Shown piece by piece: positions 49,531-61,500 of a DNA stretch of 64,000 nt. Origin of the DNA: Colletes latitarsis (Eukaryota > Arthropoda > Insecta > Hymenoptera > Colletidae); the NCBI RefSeq assembly GCF_051014445.1, contig NW_027488367.1, positions 28,939,501 through 29,003,500 of the forward strand, written 5' to 3'. Every line of letters begins with the position of its first letter. Position 1 is the stretch's first letter. A program made the position numbers and the translations under genes. The notes below the pieces were generated by a model. It saw nothing but the letters and a program-made list of their open reading frames with translations, was not told the DNA's origin and did not search any database.

Positions 49531-50625
49531 CGTCTGTGTTAGGTCTGGTATTTGCCATCATCTGGCTCGTACTTTCGCATTTTGCGCATACTTGTTGGCC
49601 AGATCCAGGTCTATTTCTGGCTTGGACCACGTAGTAATGCGGTACCACACCGAAACAGTCAATTATACCTGGTTGCGATTAATATTTTAGCGGATAACGC
49701 CGGTTACGTCTCGGTTAGGTCTGGGATTTTCCCTCATCTGGCTCGTACTTTCGCATTTTTTGCATTCTTGTTGGCCCGATCCTGGGCTTTTTCTGGTTTG
49801 GATCACGTAGTACTGTGGTACCACACTGAATCAGTCATTGAAGGCATGTTCCGATTCGTATTTTAGAGGATAACGCTGGTTATGTCAGGGTTAGTTGTGG
49901 TATTTGCAATCATCTGGCTCATACTTTCGCATTTTTCTCATACTTGTTGGCAAGATCCTGGCCTTTTTCTGGTTTGGATCACGTAGTAATGCGGTACCAC
50001 ACCGAAGCAGTCAATTAAACCTGGTTGCGATTAATATTTTAGAGGATAACGCCGGTTATGTCTCTGTTAGGTCTGGGATTTGCCCTCATCTGGATCGTAC
50101 TTTCGCATTTTTCGCATACCTGTTGGCCAGATCCTGGGCTTCTTCTGGTTTGGATCCCGTAGTAATGCGTTTCCACACGGAAACAGTCAATTAAACCCGT
50201 TTGCGATTATTATTTTAGAGGATAACGGCGGTAATGACTGGCTTAGGTCTGGGATTTTCCCACATCTGGCTCGTACTTTCGCGTTTCTCGCATTCTTGTT
50301 GGCCCGATCCTGGGATTTTTCTGGTTTGGATCACGTAGTAATCTGTTACCACACTGAAGCAGTCATTAAAAGCATGTTCCGATTCGTATTTTAGAGGATA
50401 ACGCTGGTTATGTCAGGCATAGTTCTGGCATTTGCAATCATCTGGCACATACTATCGCATTTTTCTCATTCTTGTTGGCCAGATCCTGGCCTTTTTCTGG
50501 TTTGGATCACGTAGTAATGTGTTACCACACTGAAACAGTCATTAAAAGCATGTTCCGATTCGTATTTTAGAGGATAACGCTGGTTATGTCAGGCATAGTT
50601 CTGGTATTTGCAATCATCTGGTTCA

Positions 50626-53600
50626 TACTTTCGCATTTTTCGCATACCTGTTGGCCAGATCCTGGGCTTCTTCTGGTTTGGATCCCGTAGTAATGCGTTT
50701 CCACACGGAAACAGTCAATTAAACCCGTTTGCGATTATTATTTTAGAGGATAACGGCGGTAATGACTGGGTTAGGTCTGGGATTTTCCCACATCTGGCTC
50801 GTACTTTCGCGTTTCTCGCATTCTTGTTGGCCCGATCCTGGGATTTTTCTGGTTTGGATCACGTAGTAATCTGTTACCACACTGAAGCAGTCATTAAAAG
50901 CATGTTCCGATTCGTATTTTAGAGGATAACGCTGGTTATGTCAGGCATAGTTCTGGCATTTGCAATCATCTGGCACATACTATCGCATTTTTCTCATTCT
51001 TGTTGGCCAGATCCTGGCCTTTTTCTGGTTTGGATCACGTAGTAATGTGTTACCACACTGAAACAGTCATTAAAAGCATGTTCCGATTCGTATTTTAGAG
51101 GATAACGCTGGTTATGTCAGGCATAGTTCTGGTATTTGCAATCATCTGGCACATGCTTTCGCATTTTTCTCATACTTGTTGGCCAGATCCTGGGCTTCTT
51201 CTGGTTTGTATCCCGTAGTAATGCGTTTCCACACGGAAACAGTCAATTAAACCCGGTTGCGATTATTATTTTAGAGGATAACGCCGGTTACATCTGTGTT
51301 AGTTCTGGTATTAGCAATCATCTGGTTCATACTTTCGCATTTTTCGCATACCTGTTGGCCAGATCCTGGGTTTCTTTCTGGTTTGGATCACGTAGTAATG
51401 CGCTACCACACCGAAACAGTCAATTAAACCTGGTTGCGATTAATATTTTAGAGCATAACGCCGGTTATGTCTCGGTTTGGTCTGGTATTTGCCCTCATCT
51501 GGCTCGTACTTTCGCATTTTTCGCATACTTGTTAGGCAGATCCTGGCCTCTTTCTGGTTTGGATCATCGTAGCAATGCGGTACCACACCGAAACAGTCAA
51601 TTATACCTGGTTGCGATTAATATTTTAGCGGATAACGCCGGTTACGTCTCGGTTAGGTCTGGGATTTTCCCCCGTCTGGCTCGTACTTTCGCATTTTTTG
51701 CGTTCTTGCTGGCCCGATCCTGGGCTTTTTCTGGTTTGGATCACGTAGTAATGTGGTACCACACTGAAACAGTCATTGAAGGCATGTTCCGATTCGTATT
51801 TTAGAGGATAACGCTGGTTATGTCAGGGTTAGTTGTGGTATTTGCAATCATCTGGCTCATACTTTCGCATATTTCTCATACTTGTTGGTAAGATCCTGGC
51901 CTTTTTCTGGTTTGGATCACGTAGTAATGCGGTACCACACGGAAACAGTCAATTAAACCTGGTTGCGATTAATATTTTAGGGGATAACGCCGGTTATGTC
52001 TGGGTTAGGTCTGGGATTTGCCCTCATCTGGATCGTACTTTCGCATTCATCTCATACTTGTTGGCCAGATCCTGGCCTTTTTCTGGTTTGGATCACGTAG
52101 TAATGCGGTACCACACCGAAACAGTCAATTAAACCTGGTTGCTATTAATATTTTAGAGGATAACGCTGGTTATGTCTGGGTTAGTTCTGGTATTTGCAAT
52201 CATCTGGTTCATACTTTCGCATTTTTCTCATTCTTGTTGGCAAGATCCTGGCCTTTCTCTGGTTTGGATTACGTAGTAATGCGGTACCACACGGAAACAG
52301 TCAATTAAACCTGGTTGCGATTAATATTTTAGGGGATAATGCCGGTTATGTCTGGGTTAGGTCTGGTATTTGCCCTCATCTGGCTCGTACTTTCGCATTC
52401 ATCTCATACTTGTTGGCCAGATCCTGGCCTTTTTCTGGTTTGGATCACGTAGTAATGCGGTACTACACCGAAACAGTCAATTAAACCTGGTTGCGATTAA
52501 TATTATAGAGGATAACGCTGGTTATGTCTGGGTTAGTTCTGGTATTTGCCCTCATCTGGCTCGTACTTTCGCGTTTTGCGCATACTCGTTGGCCAGATCC
52601 AGGGCTATTTCTGGCTTGGACCACGTAGTAATGTGGTACTACACCGAAACAGTCAATTAAGCCCGGTTGCGATTAATATTTTAGAGGATAACGCCGGTTA
52701 CGTCTGTGTTAGGTCTGGTATTTGCCATCATCTGGCTCGTACTTTCGCATTTTTCGCATACTTGTTGGCCAGATCCTGGCCTCTTTCTGGTTTGGATCAT
52801 CGTAGCAATGCGGTACCACACCGAAACAGTCAATTATACCTGGTTGCGATTAATATTTTAGGGGATAACGCCGGTTACGTCTCGGTTAGGTCTGGGATTT
52901 TCCCTCATCTGGCTCGTACTTTCGCATTTTTTGCATTCTTGTTGGCCCGATCCTGGCCTTTTTCTGGTTTGGATCACGTAGTAATGTGGTACCACACTGA
53001 AACAGTCATTAAAAGCATGTCCCGATGCGTAATTTAGAGGATAACGCTGGTTATGCCAGGGTTAGTTCTGGTATTTGCAATCATCTGGCCCATACTTTCG
53101 CATTTTTCTCATACTTGTTGGCAAGATCCTGGCCTTTTTCTGGTTTGGATCACGTAGTGATGCGGTACCACACCGAAACAGTCAATTAAACCTGGTTGCG
53201 ATTAATATTTTAGGGGATAACGCCGGTTACGTCTCGGGTAGGTCTGGGATTTTTCCTCATCTGGCTCGTGCTTTCGCATTTTTCGCAATCTTGTTGGCCA
53301 GATCCTGGCCTTTTTCTGGTTTGGATCACGTAGTATTGTGGTACCACACTGAAGCAGTCATTAAAAGCATGTTCCGATTCGTATTTTAGAGGATAACGCT
53401 GGTTATGTCAGGGCTAGTTGTGGTATTTGCAATCATCTGGCTCATACTTTCGCATTTTTCTCATAGTTGTTGGCCAGATCCTGCGCTTCTTCTGGTTTGG
53501 ATCACGTAGTAATGTGTTACCACACTGAAACAGTCATTAAAAGCATGTTCCGATTCGTATTTTAGAGGATAACTCTGGTTATGTCAGGCATAGTTCTGGT

Positions 53601-54109
53601 ATTTGCAATCATCTGGCACATACTTTCGCATTTTTCTCATACTTGTTGGCCAGATCCTGGCCTTTTTCTGGTTTGGATCACGTAGTATTGTGGTACCACA
53701 CTGAAGCAGTCATTAAAAGCATGTTCCGATTCGTGTTTTAGAGGATAACGCTGGTTATGTCAGGGCTAGTTGTGGTATTTGCAATCATCTGGCTCATACT
53801 TTCGCATTTTTCTCATAGTTGTTGGCCAGATCCTGGGCTTCTTCTGGTTTGGATCCCATAGTAATGCGTTTCCACACGGAAACATTCAATTAAACCCGGT
53901 TGCGATTATTATTTTAGAGGATAACGCCGGTTACGTCTGTATTAGTTCTGGTATTTGCAATCATCTGGCACATACTTTCGCATTTTTCTCATTCTTGTTG
54001 GCAAGATCCTGGCCTTTCTCTGGTTTGGATCACGTAGTAATGCGGCACCACACCGAAACAGTCAATTAAACCTGGTTGCGATTAATATTTTACAGGATAA
54101 CGCCGGTTA
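50626..54109 (+). repeat. Family B higher-order repeat, tandem copy 2 (period 4,579 bp)
   Basis: This is the partner of 46,047-49,530. Identity ends sharply at 54,109/54,110: this copy continues as gtctcggtttgg while copy 1 continues as cgtctgtgttagg, a switch between monomer types in shared sequence. It contains a second unoccupied target at 53,611-53,623. Confidence 0.9.
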
Positions 54110-54307
54110 TGTCTCGGTTTGGTCTGGTATTTGCCCTCATCTGGCTCGTACTTTCGCATTTTTCGCATACTTGTTGGCCAGATCCTGGCCTCTTTCTGGT
54201 TTGGATCATCGTAGCAATGCGGTACCACACCGAAACAGTCAATTATACCTGGTTGCGATTAATATTTTAGGGGATAACGCCGGTTACGTCTCGACTAGGT
54301 CTGGTAT

Positions 54308-55700
54308 TTGCCCTCATCTGGCTCGTACTTTCGAATTCATCTGATACTTGTTGGCCAGATCCTGGCCTTTTTCTGGTTTGGATCACGTAGTAATGCGGTA
54401 CCACACCGAAACAGTCAATTAAACCTGGTTGCGATTAATATTTTAGAGGATAACGCTGGTTATGTCTGGGTTAGTTCTGGTATTTGCAATCATCTGGTTC
54501 ATACTTTCGCATTTTTCTCATACTTGTTGTCCAGATCCTGGCCTTTTTCTGGTTTGGATCACGTAGTAATGCGGTACCACACCGAAACAGTCAATTAAAC
54601 CTGGTTGCGATTAATATTTTAGAGGATAACGCCGGTTATGTCTCGGTTTGGTCTGGGATTTGCCCTCATCTGGCTCGTACTTTCGCATTTTGCGCATACT
54701 TGTTGGCCAGATCCAGGTCTATTTCTGGCTTGGACCACGTAGTAATGTGGTACTACACCGAAACAGTCAATTAAACCTGGTTGCGATTAATATTTAAGAG
54801 GATAACGCTGGTTATGTCTGGGTTAGTTCTGGTATTTGCAATCATCTGGCTCATACTTTCGCATATTTCTCATACTTGTTGGTAAGATCCTGGCCTTTTT
54901 CTGGTTTGGATCACGTAGTAATGCGGTACCACACCGAAACAGTCAACTAAACCTGGTTGCGATTAATATTTTGGATGATAACGCCGGTTATGTCTCGGTT
55001 AGGTCAGGGATTTGCCCTCATCTGGATCGTACTTTCGCATTTTTCGCATTCCTGTTGGCCAGATCCTGGGCTTCTTCTGGTTTGGAACCCGTTGTAATGC
55101 GTTTCCACACGGAAACAGTCAATTAAACCCGTTTGCGATTATTATTTTAGAGGATAACGCCGGTAATGACTGGGTTAGGTCTCGGATTTTCTCACATCTG
55201 GCTCGTACTTTCGCGTTTCTCGCATTCTTGTTGGCCCGATCCTGGGATTTTTCTGGTTTGGATCACGTAGTAATGTGTTACCACACTGAAACAGTCATTA
55301 AAAGCATGTTCCGATTCGTATTTTAGAGGATAACGCTGGTTATGTCAGGCATAGTTCTGGTATTTGCAATCATCTGGCACATACTTTCGCATTTTTCTCA
55401 TTCTTGTTGGCAAGATCCTGGCCTTTCTCTGGTTTGGATCACGTAGTAATGCGGTACCACACGGAAACAGTCAATTAAACCTGGTTGCGATTAATATTTT
55501 AGAGGATAACGCTGGTTATGTCTGGGTTAGTTCTGGTATTTGCCCTCATCTGGCTCGTACTTTCGCATTTTGCGCATACTCGTTGGCCAGATCCAGGGCT
55601 ATTTCTGGCTTGGACCACGTAGTAATGTGGTACTACACCGAAACAGTCAATTAAACCCGGTTGCGATTAATATTTTAGAGGATAACGCCGGTTACGTCTG
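54308..55700 (+). repeat. Family B duplicated block shared with 43,564 and 61,004
   Basis: It shares private variants with 43,564 to about 45,000 at offset 10,744 bp (61 monomers), and with about 61,004-62,390 at offset 6,696 bp (38 monomers). Examples are cgaattcatctgatacttg, attttggatgataacg, atatttaagaggataacg and ggaacccgttgtaatgcg. Around 55,500 this copy and the 62,200 copy lack one monomer (the 44,760-44,935 region). Confidence 0.8.
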
Positions 55701-57319
55701 TGTTAGGTATGGTATTTGCCATCATCTGGCTCGTACTTTCGCATTTTTCGCATTCCTGTTGGCCAGATCCTGGCCTCTTTCTGGTTTGGATCATCGTAGC
55801 AATGCGGTACCACACCGAAACATTCAATTAAACCTGGTTGCGGTTAATATTTTAGAGGATAACGTCGGATTTGTCTGGGTTAGGTCTGGTATTTGCCCTC
55901 ATCTGGCTCGAACTTTCGCATTTTTCGCATACTTGTTGGCCAGATCCTGGGCTCCTTCTGGTTTGGATCCCGTAGTAATGCGTTTCCACACGCAAACAGT
56001 CAATTAAAGCCGGTTGCGATTATTATTTTAGAGGATAACGCCGGTTACGTCTCGGTTAGGTCTGGGATTTTCCCTCATCTGGCTCGTACTTTCGCATTTT
56101 TTGCATTCTTGTTGGCCCGATCCTGGGATTTTTCTGGTTTGGATCACGTAGTAATGTGTTACCACACTGAAACAGTCATTAAAAGCATGTTCCGATTCGT
56201 ATTTTAGAGGATAACGCTGGTTATGTCAGGCATAGTTCTGGTATTTGCAATCATCTGGCACATACTTTCGCATTTTTCTCATACTTGTTGTCCAGATCCT
56301 GGCCTTTTTCTGGTTTGGATCACGTAGTAATGCGGTACCACACCGAAACAGTCAATTAAACCTGGTTGCGATTAATATTTTAGAGGATAACGCCGGTTAT
56401 GTCTCGGTTTGGTCTGGGATTTGCCCTCATCTGGCTCGTACTTTCGCATTTTGCGCATACTTGTTGGCCAGATCCAGGTCTATTTCTGGCTTGGACCACG
56501 TAGTAATGTGGTACTACACCGAAACAGTCAATTAAACCTGGTTGCGATTAATATTTAAGAGGATAACGCTGGTTATGTCTGGGTTAGGTCTGGTATTTGC
56601 CCTCATCTGGCTCGAACTTTCGCATTTTTCTCACACTTGTTGGCCAGATCCAGGGCTATTTCTGGCTTGGACCACGTAGTAATGTGGTACTACACCGAAA
56701 CAGTCAATTAAACCTGGATGCGATTAATATTTTAGAGGATAACGCCGGTTATGTCTCGGTTTGGTCTGGTATTTGCCCCCATCTGGCTCGTACTTTCGCA
56801 TTTTTCGCATACTTGTTAGGCAGATCCTGGCCTCTTTCTGGTTTGGATCATCGTAGCAATGCGGTACCACACCGAAACAGTCAATTATACCTGGTTGCGA
56901 TTAATATTTTAGCGGATAACGCCGGTTACGTCTCGGTTAGGTCTGGGATTTTCCCTCATCTGGCTCGTACTTTCGCATTTTTTGCATTCTTGTTGGCCCG
57001 ATCCTGGGCTTTTTCTGGTTTGGATCACGTAGTACTGTGGTACCACACTGAATCAGTCATTGAAGGCATGTTCCGATTCGTATTTTAGAGGATAACGCTG
57101 GTTATGTCAGGGTTAGTTGTGGTATTTGCAATCATCTGGCTCATACTTTCGCATTTTTCTCATACTTGTTGGCAAGATCCTGGCCTTTTTCTGGTTTGGA
57201 TCACGTAGTAATGCGGTACCACACCGAAGCAGTCAATTAAACCTGGTTGCGATTAATATTTTAGAGGATAACGCCGGTTATGTCTCTGTTAGGTCTGGGA
57301 TTTGCCCTCATCTGGATCG

Positions 57320-58500
57320 TACTTTCGCATTTTTCGCATACCTGTTGGCCAGATCCTGGGCTTCTTCTGGTTTGGATCCCGTAGTAATGCGTTTCCACAC
57401 GGAAACAGTCAATTAAACCCGTTTGCGATTATTATTTTAGAGGATAACGGCGGTAATGACTGGGTTAGGTCTGGGATTTTCCCACATCTGGCTCGTACTT
57501 TCGCGTTTCTCGCATTCTTGTTGGCCCGATCCTGGGATTTTTCTGGTTTGGATCACGTAGTAATCTGTTACCACACTGAAGCAGTCATTAAAAGCATGTT
57601 CCGATTCGTATTTTAGAGGATAACGCTGGTTATGTCAGGCATAGTTCTGGCATTTGCAATCATCTGGCACATACTATCGCATTTTTCTCATTCTTGTTGG
57701 CCAGATCCTGGCCTTTTTCTGGTTTGGATCACGTAGTAATGTGTTACCACACTGAAACAGTCATTAAAAGCATGTTCCGATTCGTATTTTAGAGGATAAC
57801 GCTGGTTATGTCAGGCATAGTTCTGGTATTTGCAATCATCTGGCACATACTTTCGCATTTTTCTCATACTTGTTGGCCAGATCCTGGGCTTCTTCTGGTT
57901 TGTATCCCGTAGTAATGCGTTTCCACACGGAAACAGTCAATTAAACCCGGTTGCGATTATTATTTTAGAGGATAACGCCGGTTACATCTGTGTTAGTTCT
58001 GGTATTAGCAATCATCTGGTTCATACTTTCGCATTTTTCGCATACCTGTTGGCCAGATCCTGGGTTTCTTTCTGGTTTGGTTCACGTAGTAATGCGCTAC
58101 CACACCGAAACAGTCAATTAAACCTGGTTGCGATTAATATTTTAGAGCATAACGCCGGTTATGTCTCGGTTTGGTCTGGTATTTGCCCTCATCTGGCTCG
58201 TACTTTCGCATTTTTCGCATACTTGTTAGGCAGATCCTGGCCTCTTTCTGGTTTGGATCATCGTAGCAATGCGGTACCACACCGAAACAGTCAATTATAC
58301 CTGGTTGCGATTAATATTTTAGCGGATAACGCCGGTTACGTCTCGGTTAGGTCTGGGATTTTCCCCCATCTGGCTCGTACTTTCGCATTTTTTGCGTTCT
58401 TGTTGGCCCGATCCTGGGCTTTTTCTGGTTTGGATCACGTAGTAATGTGGTACCACACTAAAACAGTCATTGAAGGCATGTTCCGATTCGTATTTTAGAG
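57320..58500 (+). repeat. Family B higher-order repeat, partial third right-arm copy
   Basis: This corresponds to 46,047 to about 47,227 at offset 11,273 bp (64 monomers). The 222-aa frame it contains differs at only a few residues from the otherwise identical frames at 34,216, 46,557 and 51,136. It is therefore slightly more diverged than the others. Confidence 0.78.
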
Positions 58501-61500
58501 GGTAACGCTGGTTATGTGAGGGTTAGTTGTGGTATTTGCAATCATCTGGCTCATACTTTCGCATATTTCTCATACTTGTTGGTAAGATCCTGGGCTTCTT
58601 CTGGTTTGTATCCCGTAGTAATGCGTTTCCACACGGAAACAGTCAATTAAACCCGGTTGCGATTATTATTTTAGAGGATAACGCCGGTTACATCTGTGTT
58701 AGTTCTGGTATTAGCAATCATCTGGTTCATACTTTCGCATTTTTCGCATACCTGTTGGCCAGATCCTGGGTTTCTTTCTGGTTTGGATCACGTAGTAATG
58801 GGCTACCGCACCGAAACAGTCAATTAAACCTGGTTGCGATTAATATTTTAGAGCATAACGCCGGTTATGTCTCGGTTTGGTCTGGTATTTGCCCTCATCT
58901 GGTTCATACTTTCGCATTTTTCTCATTCTTGTTGGCAAGATCCTGGCCTTTCTCTGGTTTGGATTACGTAGTAATGCGGTACCACACGGAAACAGTCAAT
59001 TAAACCTGGTTGCGATTAATATTTTAGGGGATAATGCCGGTTATGTCTGGGTTAGGTCTGGTATTTGCCCTCATCTGGCTCGTACTTTCGCATTCATCTC
59101 ATACTTGTTGGCCAGATCCTGGCCTTTTTCTGGTTTGGATCACGTAGTAATGCGGTACTACACCGAAACAGTCAATTAAACCTGGTTGCGATTAATATTT
59201 TAGAGGATAACGCTGGTTATGTCTGGGTTAGTTCTGGTATTTGCCCTCATCTGGCTCGTACTTTCGCATTTTTCGCATACCTGTTGGCCAGATCCTGGGT
59301 TTCTTTCTGGTTTGGATCACGTAGCAATGCGGTACCACACCGAAACAGTCAATTATACCTGGTTGCGATTAATATTTTAGGGGATAACGCCGGTTACGTC
59401 TCGGTTAGGTCTGGGATTTTCCCTCATCTGGCTCGTACTTTCGCATTTTTTGCATTCTTGTTGGCCCGATCCTGGCCTTTTTCTGGTTTGGATCACGTAG
59501 TAATGTGGTATCACACTGAAACAGTCATTAAAAGCATGTCCCGATGCGTAATTTAGAGGATAACGCTGGTTATGCCAGGGTTAGTTCTGGTATTTGCAAT
59601 CATCTAGCCCATACTTTCGCATTTTTCTCATACTTGTTGGCAAGATCCTGGCCTTTTTCTGGTTTGGATCACGTAGTGATGCGGTACCACACCGAAACAG
59701 TCAATTAAACCTGGTTGCGATTAATATTTTAGGGGATAACGCCGGTTACGTCTCGGGTAGGTCTGGGATTTTTCCTCATCTGGCTCGTGCTTTCGCATTT
59801 TTCGCAATCTTGTTGGCCAGATCCTGGCCTTTTTCTGGTTTGGATCACGTAGTATTGTGGTACCACACTGAAGCAGTCATTAAAAGCATGTTCCGATTCG
59901 TATTTTAGAGGATAACGCTGGTTATGTCAGGGCTAGTTGTGGTATTTGCAATCATCTGGCTCATACTTTCGCATTTTTCTCATAGTTGTTGGCCAGATCC
60001 TGGGCTTCTTCTGGTTTGGATCCCGTAGTAATGCGTTTCCACACGGAAACATTCAATTAAACCCGGTTGCGATTATTATTTTAGAGGATAACGCCGGTTA
60101 CGTCTGTATTAGTTCTGGTATTTGCAATCATCTGGCTCATACTTTCGCATTTTTCTCATTCTTGTTGGCAAGATCCTGGCCTTTCTCTGGTTTGGATCAC
60201 GTAGTAATGCGGCACCACACCGAAACAGTCAATTAAACCTGGTTGCGATTAATATTTTACAGGATAACGCCGGTTACGTCTGTGTTAGGTCTGGTATTTG
60301 CCATCATCTGGCTCGTACTTTCGCATTTTTCGCATACTTGTTGGCCAGATCCTGGCCTCTTTCTGGTTTGGATCATCGTAGCAATGCGGTACCACACCGA
60401 AACAGTCAATTATACCTGGTTGCGATTAATATTTTAGGGGATAACGCCGGTTACGTCTCGACTAGGTCTGGTATTTGCCCTCATCTGGCTCGTACTTTCG
60501 AATTCATCTGATACTTGTTGGCCAGATCCTGGCCTTTTTCTGGTTTGGATCACGTAGTAATGCGGTACCACACCGAAACAGTCAATTAAACCTGGTTGCG
60601 ATTAATATTTTAGAGGATAACGCTGGTTATGTCTGGGTTAGTTCTGGTATTTGCAATCATCTGGTTCATACTTTCGCATTTTTCGCATACCTGTTGGCCA
60701 GATCCTGGGTTTCTTTCTGGTTTGGATCACGTACTAATGCGCTACCACACCGAAACAGTCAATTAAACCTGGTTGTGGTTAATATTTTAGAGGATAACGT
60801 CGGTTTTGTCTGGGTTAGGTCTGGAATTCGCCCTCATCTGGCTCGAACTTTCGCATTTTTCTCATACTTGTTGTCCAGATCCTGGCCTTTTTCTGGTTTG
60901 GATCACGTAGTAATGCGGTACCACACCGAAACAGTCAATTAAACCTGGTTGCGATTAATATTTTAGAGGATAACGCCGGTTACGTCTCGACTAGGTCTGG
61001 TATTTGCCCTCATCTGGCTCGTACTTTCGAATTCATCTGATACTTGTTGGCCAGATCCTGGCCTTTTTCTGGTTTGGATCACGTAGTAATGCGGTACCAC
61101 ACCGAAACAGTCAATTAAACCTGGTTGCGATTAATATTTTAGAGGATAACGCTGGTTATGTCTGGGTTAGTTCTGGTATTTGCAATCATCTGGTTCATAC
61201 TTTCGCATTTTTCTCATACTTGTTGTCCAGATCCTGGCCTTTTTCTGGTTTGGATCACGTAGTAATGCGGTACCACACCGAAACAGTCAATTAAACCTGG
61301 TTGCGATTAATATTTTAGAGGATAACGCCGGTTATGTCTCGGTTTGGTCTGGGATTTGCCCTCATCTGGCTCGTACTTTCGCATTTTGCGCATACTTGTT
61401 GGCCAGATCCAGGTCTATTTCTGGCTTGGACCACGTAGTAATGTGGTACTACACCGAAACAGTCAATTAAACCTGGTTGCGATTAATATTTAAGAGGATA

